Source: Planctomycetaceae bacterium (GTDB taxonomy: Bacteria; Planctomycetota; Planctomycetia; Pirellulales; Pirellulaceae). From it: a stretch of DNA of 33,110 nucleotides. The DNA lies in NCBI GenBank assembly GCA_002726245.1, contig PBSM01000047.1, positions 1-33,110 of the forward strand. Direction: 5' to 3'. A program made the translations under genes and the position numbers. The notes under the pieces are model-generated. The model ran no database searches and was not told the origin of the DNA. It saw only the letters and a program-made list of their open reading frames with translations. Every line of letters begins with the position of its first letter. Position 1 is the stretch's first letter. Shown in pieces: positions 8,678 to 16,929 of the stretch.

Positions 8678-8823
8678 GATGAAGTCCTCGAATTGGGGGA
8701 ACTACGGGAGGTCGCCAATGCGACTGTTGCGTGCTCAAGAACGCCAGCCGCAAACTACTGGCCAGAGCGAGATGAAACAAGCCGACGACCGCTATCATAT
8801 CTTGGGTCTGTTTGCCGCAAAAC

Positions 8824-8975
8824 TCAGGGCCCGAGATCCTTCAGCACTTCGAACGGTGGTTCGTAGGCTTTCACTCCCGCTTCGCGTGACGTGAAAAAGT
8901 TGCAGAGATAGACGCCGTCGGCATTGGAGTTGATGAGGTTCGTCGCTTCGGTACGGTCCGGTTGCGGCATCATGA
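8824..8975 (-). pseudogene. C-terminal fragment of a glycosidase-like protein
   Basis: The last ~48 codons before the stop at 8824 encode PDRTEATNLINSNADGVYLC followed by NFFTSREAGVKAYEPPFEVL. This resembles the C-terminal end of TIM-barrel glycoside-hydrolase-like proteins common in planctomycetes, where an ADGIYLFNF-like strand precedes the end of the protein. Upstream of about 8975 the frame no longer resembles a protein of this class, so only the tail survives. No catalytic part remains. This is one of three adjoining fragments in a short scar. Confidence 0.45.
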
Positions 8976-9207
8976 TTGGCTGCAAGCCGACCTCAAGGCG
9001 TTGCCGCCGAAGATGCCGGTGATCGCGATCTCCCATTGTCCGCTGGACGCTGCTTCCAACCGCGGCTACGTATCCTGCGATCTGACTCCACAAGCGTGGG
9101 CAACGCACTTCCGCGCCACACCATTCGTAGACAAGCCCGGTGCTCCAATCCTCACCAAAGCGTCGTTCGTGATCGAACAAGGCCAGGCTGGTGCGAATCA
9201 GGCATAA
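8962..9207 (+). pseudogene. Chimeric remnant: metallophosphoesterase piece joined to a PhoD-like C-terminus
   Basis: The frame opens at TTG 8962. Residues ~5-28 (DWLQADLKALPPKMPVIAIS, then HCPL) look like the internal helix-strand-histidine segment of calcineurin-like phosphoesterases. From about residue 34, RGYVSCDLTPQAWATHFRAT and the ending SFVIEQGQAG resemble the C-terminus of PhoD-type alkaline phosphatases. Metal-binding motifs GD, GNHD and the second His site are absent. The two similarities belong to different positions of the fold and abut with almost no linker. This suggests an internal deletion in one PhoD-like gene or fusion of two remnants. It is probably not functional. Confidence 0.45.
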
Positions 9208-9239
9208 TCGCTGGGCTGGTTCCCGCTTGGCTGTGCGAT

Positions 9240-10772
9240 TTAAGGCGCAGGTACAAACTGCAATGCGTACAGATCGGCCTCGCGCAGCACGAACCGCAGT
9301 CTCACCGGTTTGCCGGCGAGTGAACCGACACCCGTGCCCTTCTTCCAGCGGACGGCGTAGTCGATTGCGTCGCCGAAGATTTCTTCACAGTCGACCAGAG
9401 CGTAGCCATCGATCGGCTTACCCGCGGCGTCTTGAATCTCTACGCGGATTGAGCCAGCGGCGGAGGTTGCGAAGTTGATGTTGAGCGTGTTGCCGGAGAA
9501 TGTGAGAGGCTTCGTGACGAACTCGCCGCCATCGCGCGGTGCGAAGACCGATGCGAACCCGTCGAGTCGCAGCGAATAGCGACGCAACCGCGAGAACTTG
9601 CCGGTGAAGTAGCTCTCCACGGCATACAACGAAAGCTCGCGCGGCGAGTCGTCTTGGGGCGAAGCGGTCTCGACGACATGCCAGGCTATGTAGTTGTCTC
9701 CGTAGGCCCAATTGTGCTTCGTCCGCAGGCCGGGTCGGAGAAACGCTTCGTTCCAACGACGAAATGTCAGGCCGTCGCGGCTCGTCATGAACAAGCCGTC
9801 GGTGACCGCCGAGCCATAGCGCGGGTGTGTCTTCGCACGTTGCTCGCGCAGCTGGAGCGATGGCAATCCGCGTGTGGCATCGATCCAGCCGCGGTCGACG
9901 TACCGAGCCGGGAAGCCGATCAGCAGGTGCGGCGCTCGGTAATACGGTTTGATCTGATTCGTATAGAGTTGCTCGTCGGGCGCGCCGGGATACTTCAGCC
10001 ACACACGTTTCGTCCAATGCACCAGGTCATCGGACGTCGCCATCATGATGTCGCGGCGGCCCTTATCGAAGTCGCGGATGTACGCTCGGTACTTGCCGAT
10101 GTTCGGATCCCAGAACGCCAGGTTCTGCGTATCGAACGGGTGTCCAGCCATCACCGGCTTCGAGTCGTTGTAGGCCGTCCAGTGAATGCCGTCAGGCGAC
10201 TTGAAGGCGTACAGCCCGACGGGATTCTGCCCGCGCCCTACGGCTTTGTATTCGGTCCCCTTCTCCGCATTCGGATTCGTGTCTTTGAAGACCGACAAGT
10301 CGTGACACGCTTTGCCGTTGATCGTCGCCATGACGATGTTGTTGGCCTTCGAGCCGTTGAATTCGACCAGTCCGAGATTCGGTTTCTCCCAGTGAATGCC
10401 CTCCTTGCTTTCGCAATAGCCGATGTACAAAGGGTGGTTCTGCCGGCCGTCGCTGGGGATGTGCCAGGCGTGGTAGTACATCCGATAGCGGCCGGTCTCT
10501 TTGTAATCGGGATCATACAACACGGTGTGGTACCCACCGCCATTCCCTTCCCAAGGCTCATTGTGAACCACCGCGATCTCCCGCCGCACCGGATGATGCA
10601 GCCGCAACGTCGCGGCGCCCTGCATCGAATCGATCAAGTAGTCGTCAACCATCAATTCTCGCCGTGAGCCGATGTCGAGCACGTCCCCGGCGCCGCTCGA
10701 CTGCGCCAGACAAGGCGAACATAATGCGATGATCAGAATCGTGAACACGACGACGATTGCACGCCATTTCAT
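9240..10772 (-). CDS. Secreted five-bladed beta-propeller, GH32/GH43-like hydrolase-type protein (paralogue 1)
   Basis: The 510-aa protein starts with a signal peptide (about residues 1-23, ending near SPCLAQ). The body carries repeated propeller-blade signatures of the GH32/43/68 superfamily: YCESKEGIHWEKPNLGL, YAFKSPDGIHWTAYND, ATSDDLVHWTKRV and TSRDGLTFRRW, the aromatic S-x-D-G-x-x-W pattern found in such propellers. The opening RRELMVDDYLID and a C-terminal module (RLDGFASVFAPRDGGEF to ADLYALQF) are shared with the genes at 20547-22112 and, in part, 13548-16142, so the three are paralogous. It is probably an exported carbohydrate-acting or carbohydrate-binding enzyme; catalytic acids are not assigned and no characterised CAZy family is claimed. 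It is transcribed divergently from the fusion gene at 10873. Confidence 0.72.
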   Translation of the reverse strand: MKWRAIVVVFTILIIALCSPCLAQSSGAGDVLDIGSRRELMVDDYLIDSMQGAATLRLHHPVRREIAVVHNEPWEGNGGGYHTVLYDPDYKETGRYRMYYHAWHIPSDGRQNHPLYIGYCESKEGIHWEKPNLGLVEFNGSKANNIVMATINGKACHDLSVFKDTNPNAEKGTEYKAVGRGQNPVGLYAFKSPDGIHWTAYNDSKPVMAGHPFDTQNLAFWDPNIGKYRAYIRDFDKGRRDIMMATSDDLVHWTKRVWLKYPGAPDEQLYTNQIKPYYRAPHLLIGFPARYVDRGWIDATRGLPSLQLREQRAKTHPRYGSAVTDGLFMTSRDGLTFRRWNEAFLRPGLRTKHNWAYGDNYIAWHVVETASPQDDSPRELSLYAVESYFTGKFSRLRRYSLRLDGFASVFAPRDGGEFVTKPLTFSGNTLNINFATSAAGSIRVEIQDAAGKPIDGYALVDCEEIFGDAIDYAVRWKKGTGVGSLAGKPVRLRFVLREADLYALQFVPAP

Positions 10773-10800
10773 GATGTTGCCGACCTTTCTCTCGAGTGTG

Positions 10801-10829
10801 TTGCGAGTGTCATCTCACGCACTGATAAT
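10801..10829 (+). promoter_or_regulatory. Candidate sigma70-type promoter in the divergent intergenic region
   Basis: TTGCGA (10801-10806) and GATAAT (10824-10829) are separated by 17 bases and match the -35/-10 consensus at 4/6 and 5/6 positions. They lie 44 bases before the ATG of the three-domain fusion gene. The only other element between them and the start is the ribosome binding site GGAGG at 10862-10866. The same 100-base region must also carry the promoter of the leftward propeller gene. This is a pattern match only; planctomycete promoters are poorly defined. Confidence 0.35.
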
Positions 10830-10872
10830 CTAAACGGCTATCAGAGCGTATGCGATAGTCTGGAGGCAACAA

Positions 10873-13371
10873 ATGTCGGACAGAACCATGACACGAACCT
10901 TCCTTGTTGCTGTGCTTGCCGGCTCGCTGTCGCCGGTGATAGCGGACGAAGCGAAGCCAATCAACGTCTTTATTCTGGCCGGCCAGTCGAATATGGCGGG
11001 TGCCGATTCGAATGTGGCGGAGCCGCCAGGGTTTCAGCAGACAGAGGCTGATCGAGCGACACTGCTCACGACGGCACCGCTTCCGGATAGTGCGAAGTCC
11101 TCGCTTTATTCGCCGTGGGGAGAGCTGCAAGGACACCGGGTCAAGGGCAAGCTCGTCCATGGCCCGGAAGTCGGTCTCGCGCGTGCGCTGCATGAGGCTG
11201 GTTGGAGGAACGTGGCCATGATCAAGGTGTTCGCCAACTTCGGCGAAACGGTCGAAGTATGGCCTTGGGGTAAGGGCGGCTATCTGTTCAAGGCGTGGAC
11301 GACGTTTATCGAGGACCGGCTCGACGAACTCCGCAAGCAGGGACATACGGTGCGCGTGCGCGGCTTCGTCTGGCACCAAGGCATTGACGACGCAATCCAC
11401 GGAGACTTCGCTCAGCAGTACGAACGCAATCTGAGCGGCCTGATCAGCCTGCTGCGTGAGCGGTATGACGCCGAACAGGCTCCCTTTGTGTTAGCTCGGA
11501 GCGTCATGTCGCGAATTTCTCAGCCGACGCCTGATCCCGACAAGAAGTCGCCCATGACGGCTGTCCGACGTGCGCAGATGCAAGTCGCCAAGTCGGTTTC
11601 GGGAGTCGCATGGATCAACGTCGATGATCTCCCCAACGTCAACACGCACCACTTCACCGCGGAAGGACAGCTCGTCGTCGGCCGTCGTTTCGGCGAGGCA
11701 CTGCAGTTGCTCAGTGACGGCGCAACAGCGCCCTCTCCAATTCCGGTCGCGCATCGTGGGCTGCTGCGTCACGCTCCGGAAAACACGCTGCCTGCTTTTG
11801 CAGCGTGTCTGGAACTGGGCTTGGGATTCGAGTTGGATATCCGGACGACGAAGGATGGTCATCTGGTCGTTCTCCACGACGACAACGTCGAGCGCACCAC
11901 AGACGGTCCGTCCCGATCCGTGCGCGACATGACGCTTGCCGAAGTCAAGCGACTGGACGCCGGAAGCTGGTTCGACGAGGCCTTTGCCGGAGTACGTATC
12001 CCCACGCTGGAAGAAACGCTGTCGCTCGGGAGTCAGCGAAAACGCGGTCTGACGATCATTGCTCTCAATGTGAAAGATGTGACTCGCGAAGGCGAAGCAA
12101 AGCTTGTGGCTCTAGTCGAGAAGCACAACTTGCTAAGTGAATCGTTTGCCTTCGACCAGAGCGACGAGATGAGCCGTCGTCTCAAGAAGCTGAATCCGGC
12201 TTTTCGAATTGGCCAGAATGTGAGCCGCCAGAGCATCGAGGCTCGACTCAAGGAAGGCCTGCTCGACTGTTTCCTTCTGACTTCCACGCCCACGGCGGAA
12301 GAGGTTTCTCGGTTGCACGAACACGGCAAACAGGGACTGTTCAACTTCGCTGGTGAGTCAAGCCGCAATCCGCAGGCGTGGAAGCGGGCTGCGGCGGCCG
12401 GCATCGACGGTTTGCTCACCGATTACCCACTGGAATGCCGCGCTGCCTGGCGCGTGGCCGATCGTGCTGCTGCAGCGCCTCCACTCGACCCGCGAGGCGT
12501 CTGGGTGGAAACACCGTGGGCGAAGCCCGTCATCGACCGAGGGAAATCCGGAGCCTGGGACCACATGGCTGTCGATAATCCGTATGTGCATGTCGACGGC
12601 AATACCCTCTTTTGCTTTTACGAAGCACAGGACAAACCCTTTGCCAACGGCGGACGCGAGGCATTTGGGATCGCGACCTCCAGCGATGGTGTCCATTGGC
12701 GGAAGCTAACGAGCAACCCGATCCTGACGACCGGCGATGATGGTGCGTGGGATCACATCGTCGCGAAACTGCCAGTCGGCGTGATCAAACATGGGCAGCA
12801 CTATCACTTGTTCTATTCCGGTCGAGACAGCCGCACGAAACAGATCGGTTTGGCCACCGCTCGCCAAATCACCGGTCCGTGGAAAAAGAGCTCAGACAAT
12901 CCCGTTTTGAAGAGTCGGCCTGGTGAATGGGACAAGATGCTTTCTACTCACCCCACACCGTTGTTTGAAATCGACGGCCGCTATCACCTGTTGTTTCGTG
13001 GGATGGAAAGGCGATACGAACAGCAGGGGGTCGGCCTCGCCGTCAGCACGGACCTTCTTCACTGGCAGCGTTCGCCGACCAGTCCGGTGATTCCTGCGAG
13101 CGAAGAGATTGCCTCCCTGGCGGTTGCACGCAGCGAGCAGGGGTTCGTCGCCATTTCACAGCCAACGGACCTGCGGGAACGCAGCTACTGGTTGTCGAAC
13201 GACCTGCAGCAATGGCAGAAGGGCCCGTCCGTTGACTTTCGAGCGTCGGTTGACGCGGAAACGTTGTCGAACCCGTTTCTATTCGACGGTCGCTGGACCG
13301 TACTCTATGAACAGAAAGACCGCATCTACCGAGCTGTCTTACACCCACCTACGGGCCAACAAGGTGAATAA
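10873..13371 (+). CDS. Secreted three-domain fusion: SASA esterase, GDPD phosphodiesterase, GH43/GH130-like propeller
   Basis: The start ATG has GGAGG six bases upstream. The 832-aa product has a signal peptide (residues ~6-24). Residues ~28-285 form a sialate O-acetylesterase-like (SASA, CE6-type) SGNH hydrolase: FILAGQSNMAG with nucleophile S39, VWHQGIDDA, and a late histidine near THHFTAEGQ. Residues ~290-530 form a glycerophosphodiester phosphodiesterase domain: AHRG (H294), APENT, ELDIRTTKDG (E320, D322) and LHDD. The usual metal-ligand EIK motif reads NVK (N399). Residues ~545-825 form a five-bladed propeller like GH43/GH130, with repeated GIATSSDGVHWRKL and GLAVSTDLLHWQR segments. The protein probably acts outside the cytoplasm, removing acyl esters and phosphodiesters from a glycan that the propeller binds or cuts. 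The propeller differs from the three paralogues nearby. The domain order is unusual. Confidence 0.82.
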   Translation: MSDRTMTRTFLVAVLAGSLSPVIADEAKPINVFILAGQSNMAGADSNVAEPPGFQQTEADRATLLTTAPLPDSAKSSLYSPWGELQGHRVKGKLVHGPEVGLARALHEAGWRNVAMIKVFANFGETVEVWPWGKGGYLFKAWTTFIEDRLDELRKQGHTVRVRGFVWHQGIDDAIHGDFAQQYERNLSGLISLLRERYDAEQAPFVLARSVMSRISQPTPDPDKKSPMTAVRRAQMQVAKSVSGVAWINVDDLPNVNTHHFTAEGQLVVGRRFGEALQLLSDGATAPSPIPVAHRGLLRHAPENTLPAFAACLELGLGFELDIRTTKDGHLVVLHDDNVERTTDGPSRSVRDMTLAEVKRLDAGSWFDEAFAGVRIPTLEETLSLGSQRKRGLTIIALNVKDVTREGEAKLVALVEKHNLLSESFAFDQSDEMSRRLKKLNPAFRIGQNVSRQSIEARLKEGLLDCFLLTSTPTAEEVSRLHEHGKQGLFNFAGESSRNPQAWKRAAAAGIDGLLTDYPLECRAAWRVADRAAAAPPLDPRGVWVETPWAKPVIDRGKSGAWDHMAVDNPYVHVDGNTLFCFYEAQDKPFANGGREAFGIATSSDGVHWRKLTSNPILTTGDDGAWDHIVAKLPVGVIKHGQHYHLFYSGRDSRTKQIGLATARQITGPWKKSSDNPVLKSRPGEWDKMLSTHPTPLFEIDGRYHLLFRGMERRYEQQGVGLAVSTDLLHWQRSPTSPVIPASEEIASLAVARSEQGFVAISQPTDLRERSYWLSNDLQQWQKGPSVDFRASVDAETLSNPFLFDGRWTVLYEQKDRIYRAVLHPPTGQQGE

Positions 13372-13471
13372 GATTCGCGATCCGCCACAGCGTGATGTCG
13401 AAAGTGAACCGCCGTCGCGCGACATACGATAGTTGTGGCACGCGGCTCGAAACACGGATCACTGTAACGGA

Positions 13472-13492
13472 GCGGCGCAAGCCGCCTGGTTT
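13472..13492. terminator. Possible bidirectional terminator between convergent genes
   Basis: GCGGC (13472-13476) and GCCGC (13481-13485) form a five-pair hairpin with a GCAA tetraloop, followed after three bases by TTTT at 13489-13492. It lies in the 176-base gap between the fusion gene ending at 13371 and the convergent gene ending at 13548. A second hairpin, ACGGC-TTGG-GCCGT, is at 13518-13531. Both stems are short, so the call is tentative. Confidence 0.35.
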
Positions 13493-13547
13493 TCACGAGA
13501 TTACACACTCACACCGGACGGCTTGGGCCGTGCCGAGCTACGAGCCA

Positions 13548-16142
13548 TTAGAACCAGAACGCATAGAGCCTGGGAGATTGGTCGGCACTGCGGAACTGAA
13601 AGCTCAGACGCACCCTCCTGTTCGGCATCTCTTGGCCTCGCCACTGGACCATCGTGTCAAGCTGATCGCCTTGAACAGGGCGACAATCTTCGCTGGAGAA
13701 CCCTGGCAGCGACTTGCCTGTGGAGGCGTCAATTAGTTCGACTCGCAGTTCCGATCCATTCGGACAGAAAGCGTTGAGGTGAAGTCGGTGGCGCTGATCG
13801 GGTAATTGGAAGGGAATCGTTGTTAGCTCACCGCGGTGCTGTTTCGCGTCCAGCCGAATCGACGTGAACCCGTCACGGCGTAGTGTGGCCAGGCCAGGGA
13901 GGGATTGCCAACGTTTCGCGCCGTCAGCTTCGCGACGTTCAGTGCTTCCTCCGTAGTACAACCGAATCTCATCGTCTCGGAAAACTGGCATCGTCGGCAG
14001 GATGGTGAGTGCGTCCCACTCATCTTCCGATCCCACCGGAATCACCTTTTGGCCGGGCTGCACGAGCCGAAACGATTCGGAGTCGCGACTGACGGCCAAT
14101 TCCACCGGCATGTTGAGTGGATCGTGCTGGTCCTGATACAGGGCAATGTAGTAGCCCTCGTACGGGAAGCAAACCGTGTCGTGAACTTGTCCGGTCGGTC
14201 CGCCCGCGGCCGGAGGCGTGCCGCGGATGGCTGGGTCGATGACGGGCAACTCCGGGTGCGCGGTCCAGTGCAGGCAGTCAGGACTCCAGATGTACGATGT
14301 TCCGCGACGGCGGAGATCAAGCGAGCTGAAGCCATACGCTTTGAAACGCTTCTGGGGATCTGGCTCGCGCTCATCGCGAAAGATGCTTTGAGGGATCAGT
14401 GACAAAGGGCGGGCCTGCTCGCCTGGGAAGAAGACTTCACCCTCCTGACGCTCGAAGTGAATTCCATCAGCCGAGGTGAACAAGTCCATCAGAAAGCGTT
14501 CGTCGCGCGGATCCCACGCCTTCCCGTATTTGCCGCTGCGCGCGATGTCCAGGTGCTCGCCGCTGTTCCAGAAATAGAACGCTTTGTAACGCCGCTGCGG
14601 ATCTGGTTCGGCGTCGTCGCGAAAGATCAGCGGCGAGTGGCGGAAGAAAGGAAGGATGTTGTTGTCGCGTGAGCCCTGCCACTCGACTTGCCGTGTCTTG
14701 ATACGTTTCCAGTGGATGCCGTCGTCGCTTTCCGCATAGCCGCAGCGAATCCAGTCATACCAAGGCGGGCGCGGCTCGCCGCCGCGAGGTTCACGAATGC
14801 CGCCATACCACAAGCGGTACTTGCCGCCGTCCAACAGCACGCAACCGTGGTTGAAGACGCGGTCCTGATCGAACGCGCCTTCAGGACCTCGCTCCATCAG
14901 CGGGTTGGCCGGATGCTTCGTCGCGGTTTCGACGTGCAAGGAGACGTTCCTTGCCTCGGCAACTTCCAGCATGTCGAGGAAGAGGATCTTCCTGCCTTGT
15001 GTCGGTGTTAGCTCAGGGACCTTCTCGCTTCGATACTCAAGCCGACGGATGGGAGGTTCGCAAGCGAGCGATAATCCCAAGTCTTCTGCCTGCGGCCGTG
15101 CTGTGTCTGCGTCCGATCGCTTCTCAACACTCAATCGACCAACCGGCAGCGAATTGGCGTCGAAGCGCGGGCGACGATAGTAGATCCGCGGCCCGTTGAC
15201 GATGTCGCTCCAACGGTCACCCATCCAACGCGTCCAGAAAGTGCTCTGGCGAGTGTTGTTCGCAAACAACAGCCAGACCACGCCATAACGGTCGTGAGTG
15301 AGGCCCGGCGAATGGTTTTCGTCCGACGTCAACCACGGATCGGTCGTCGTTAACGGCAGGTACTTTCGCCAGTCGGTGTTCTCGGATCGATAGTAGTATC
15401 GAATGTGTCCATACTCACTCTCGCAGGCGATCAAAACCTGATCGCCATGGCAGAGGATCGTCGGTTGTCGTCCGGCGCCAAGCAGTTCAATGTGAGCTTC
15501 CGCTCCGAGTTGATCGAGACGCGCGTAGTGGAGCTGCTCGGCAGGGTCACCCCACACCAGATGCACGCGACCGCTCTGATCCACGTCCGCAACCGGCGCA
15601 AACACCGGTTTGCCGCGATCGACTTCTTTCGTTTTCCATTTACCATCGAGCCACACCGTCCCGATCGATTCCGTTTGACGATCGTGGGTCTGCTGATACG
15701 TCAAGGCAACCTGCCCTCCGACGGCAAACAGGTCCCCCAGCAAGCACTCGCCCGGACAAACAGATTTAGCCGGCGACCAATTCGGTTTGTCGGAGACCTT
15801 CGCGCGCGAATACGCGACACCATGCGGGCTCGTCCACGACAGGTGCAACGAATCTGCAACGCGAATCAGACTGCCGCCAAATCCCCACGGTCCACCATCG
15901 GGAACGGCTCCATTCATCCCAACGAGCGGACCGAGGTCTTCGAAATCAGACAGCGATGCCGGTGTGGTTGAGTCGCCTTGGCCCCTTGCTGCGGCGGGTT
16001 GCTTCGCGCCCCACAGCCGCAGTTCTGCCGGACCGCTGACCTCGGAATGCGTCAACAGCAATCGGCGACTCGATGGCAAAATGGCAATCTGTCTGCCATT
16101 GTTCGGCGACTTGAACAACTCGATTAGCAGTCGGTTCAGCAC
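13548..16142 (-). CDS. Large double-propeller glycosidase/sialidase-like protein (paralogue 2), N-terminus possibly truncated
   Basis: The 864-aa product opens at GTG 16142; an in-frame TAG lies 11 codons upstream, so no earlier start adds a signal peptide. Residues ~40-370 look like a BNR/sialidase-type propeller (HLSWTSPHGVAYSRA, GRVHLVWGDPAEQLHYARL, GVVWLLFANNTRQSTFW). Residues ~385-770 are a GH32/43-like propeller (CGYAESDDGIHWKRI, LFTSADGIHFERQ, YIWSPDCLHWTAH). The C-terminal module (RRDGFTSIRLDAKQHRG to PRLYAFWF) matches the paralogues at 9240 and 20547. Proteins of this kind are normally exported. The lack of a signal peptide, beside a palindromic element at 16251, suggests loss of the true 5' end. 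The body has no internal stop. The substrate is unknown. Confidence 0.68.
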   Translation of the reverse strand: MLNRLLIELFKSPNNGRQIAILPSSRRLLLTHSEVSGPAELRLWGAKQPAAARGQGDSTTPASLSDFEDLGPLVGMNGAVPDGGPWGFGGSLIRVADSLHLSWTSPHGVAYSRAKVSDKPNWSPAKSVCPGECLLGDLFAVGGQVALTYQQTHDRQTESIGTVWLDGKWKTKEVDRGKPVFAPVADVDQSGRVHLVWGDPAEQLHYARLDQLGAEAHIELLGAGRQPTILCHGDQVLIACESEYGHIRYYYRSENTDWRKYLPLTTTDPWLTSDENHSPGLTHDRYGVVWLLFANNTRQSTFWTRWMGDRWSDIVNGPRIYYRRPRFDANSLPVGRLSVEKRSDADTARPQAEDLGLSLACEPPIRRLEYRSEKVPELTPTQGRKILFLDMLEVAEARNVSLHVETATKHPANPLMERGPEGAFDQDRVFNHGCVLLDGGKYRLWYGGIREPRGGEPRPPWYDWIRCGYAESDDGIHWKRIKTRQVEWQGSRDNNILPFFRHSPLIFRDDAEPDPQRRYKAFYFWNSGEHLDIARSGKYGKAWDPRDERFLMDLFTSADGIHFERQEGEVFFPGEQARPLSLIPQSIFRDEREPDPQKRFKAYGFSSLDLRRRGTSYIWSPDCLHWTAHPELPVIDPAIRGTPPAAGGPTGQVHDTVCFPYEGYYIALYQDQHDPLNMPVELAVSRDSESFRLVQPGQKVIPVGSEDEWDALTILPTMPVFRDDEIRLYYGGSTERREADGAKRWQSLPGLATLRRDGFTSIRLDAKQHRGELTTIPFQLPDQRHRLHLNAFCPNGSELRVELIDASTGKSLPGFSSEDCRPVQGDQLDTMVQWRGQEMPNRRVRLSFQFRSADQSPRLYAFWF

Positions 16143-16250
16143 GGAAGTCTCGTAAAGTTGGGAAAAGGGTCGCTAAACTATCAGCAGCTGACGGCGAGAA
16201 CACATTGTATTCGACCCAAGGGGATAACTCATCCGATCGCGCTCCAAAGT

Positions 16251-16333
16251 AGTAGGCACACTCCGTGTGCCGCAACCATGAAAACGCTGAGTTGCGCTTG
16301 GGGCGGACGGTACGACGGAGCGTGCCTGCTACT
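16251..16333. repeat. MITE-like palindromic element
   Basis: An 83-base unit begins AGTAGGCACACTCCGTGTGCC and ends GGAGCGTGCCTGCTACT, which are imperfect inverted copies of each other. The left end also contains a perfect small hairpin, GGCACAC-TCC-GTGTGCC. The architecture fits a non-coding miniature element; similar GGCACACTCCGTGTGCC palindromes are, from general knowledge, common between planctomycete genes. It lies just upstream of the signal-less propeller gene. Confidence 0.55.
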
Positions 16334-16383
16334 GTTCTGAGACAACGCCTGATCGAAGGTCGGTTGCTGCAACCCAGGAGGTG

Positions 16384-16453
16384 GGCTCACACAAAGTCAC
16401 GAAGACACAAAGTTCGCGCAAGTTCTTCGTGGCTTTGTGCCTTCGTGTGAGCC
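16384..16453. repeat. Long imperfect palindromic repeat
   Basis: GGCTCACAC (16384-16392) is inverted at 16445-16453 (GTGTGAGCC). The inner arms (ACGAAGACACAAAG versus CTTTGTGCCTTCGT) also pair, giving a cruciform-like 70-base repeat. ACAAAG/CTTTGT palindromes with this wording are dispersed in many environmental bacterial genomes. No coding role is seen. Confidence 0.55.
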
Positions 16454-16524
16454 AACCTCTCAAGTCGAACTCGTTGGACGTGGAAAAACTCGCTGAGAAA
16501 ACAAAGTCTTACATTGCTGCAATG

Positions 16525-16929
16525 TCAGTCGCTCTTTTCCTTGGCTTCCTTTCTGGCCCGGATTTTTTCGATGGCGGCGCGGACGTCGGCTTTCCAGGGG
16601 AACGGTTCGTCCTTGGCTGGGTCGTAGGGCGGGAGGTTGGGGATGGGGACGTTCATCTGCTGGAGCAGTTCGGTGGTCTTGGTGAGTTCGTAGCGGTTCA
16701 CATACGGCTCGCCGTCGGCCCAAGCCCATTTGTAGGCGGCCAGCGCGTGTCGCTTCACTTGCGCGGGGTCGCCGAGGGCGAGCCAGAGCTGGGCGAGGAG
16801 TCGATGCGCGGGCTGTCGCAGTTGGCCCAGTCGCTTGGCCTCGCACTGCGGCTCGGCGAGTTAGCCGAGGTGATGCTTGGCCAGGGCGAGTCCGGTGGCG
16901 GCCGGCGCGAGCGCACGGAATTGCTTCAT
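16525..16929 (-). pseudogene. Small uncharacterised protein gene interrupted by an in-frame TAA
   Basis: ATG at 16929 overlaps the stop of the upstream gene as ATGA, implying translational coupling. The frame reads MKQFRALAPAATGLALAKHH plus two codons, then hits TAA at 16863-16861. It continues open in the same frame for 112 codons to TGA at 16525. The second part (LLAQLWLALGDPAQVKRHAL, AYKWAWADGEPYVNRYEL, PIPNLPPYDPAKDEPFPW, ending AAIEKIRARKEAKEKSD) looks fully coding, helical and TPR-like. The single stop therefore either inactivates the gene or forces reinitiation, for example at GTG 16758 (77 aa). Base composition is more GC-rich than the neighbouring HEPN-like gene. The family is recognised only as a conserved hypothetical. 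Confidence 0.5.

Noticed and set aside
7952..8866. 304-codon plus-strand frame over the DUF1080 gene
   Set aside because: The minus strand encodes a complete DUF1080 protein with signal peptide; the plus frame is its shadow.
9654..10667. 337-codon plus-strand frame opposite the first propeller gene
   Set aside because: It lies wholly within the minus-strand propeller gene, which has a signal peptide and blade motifs; the plus frame has no start signal or domain.
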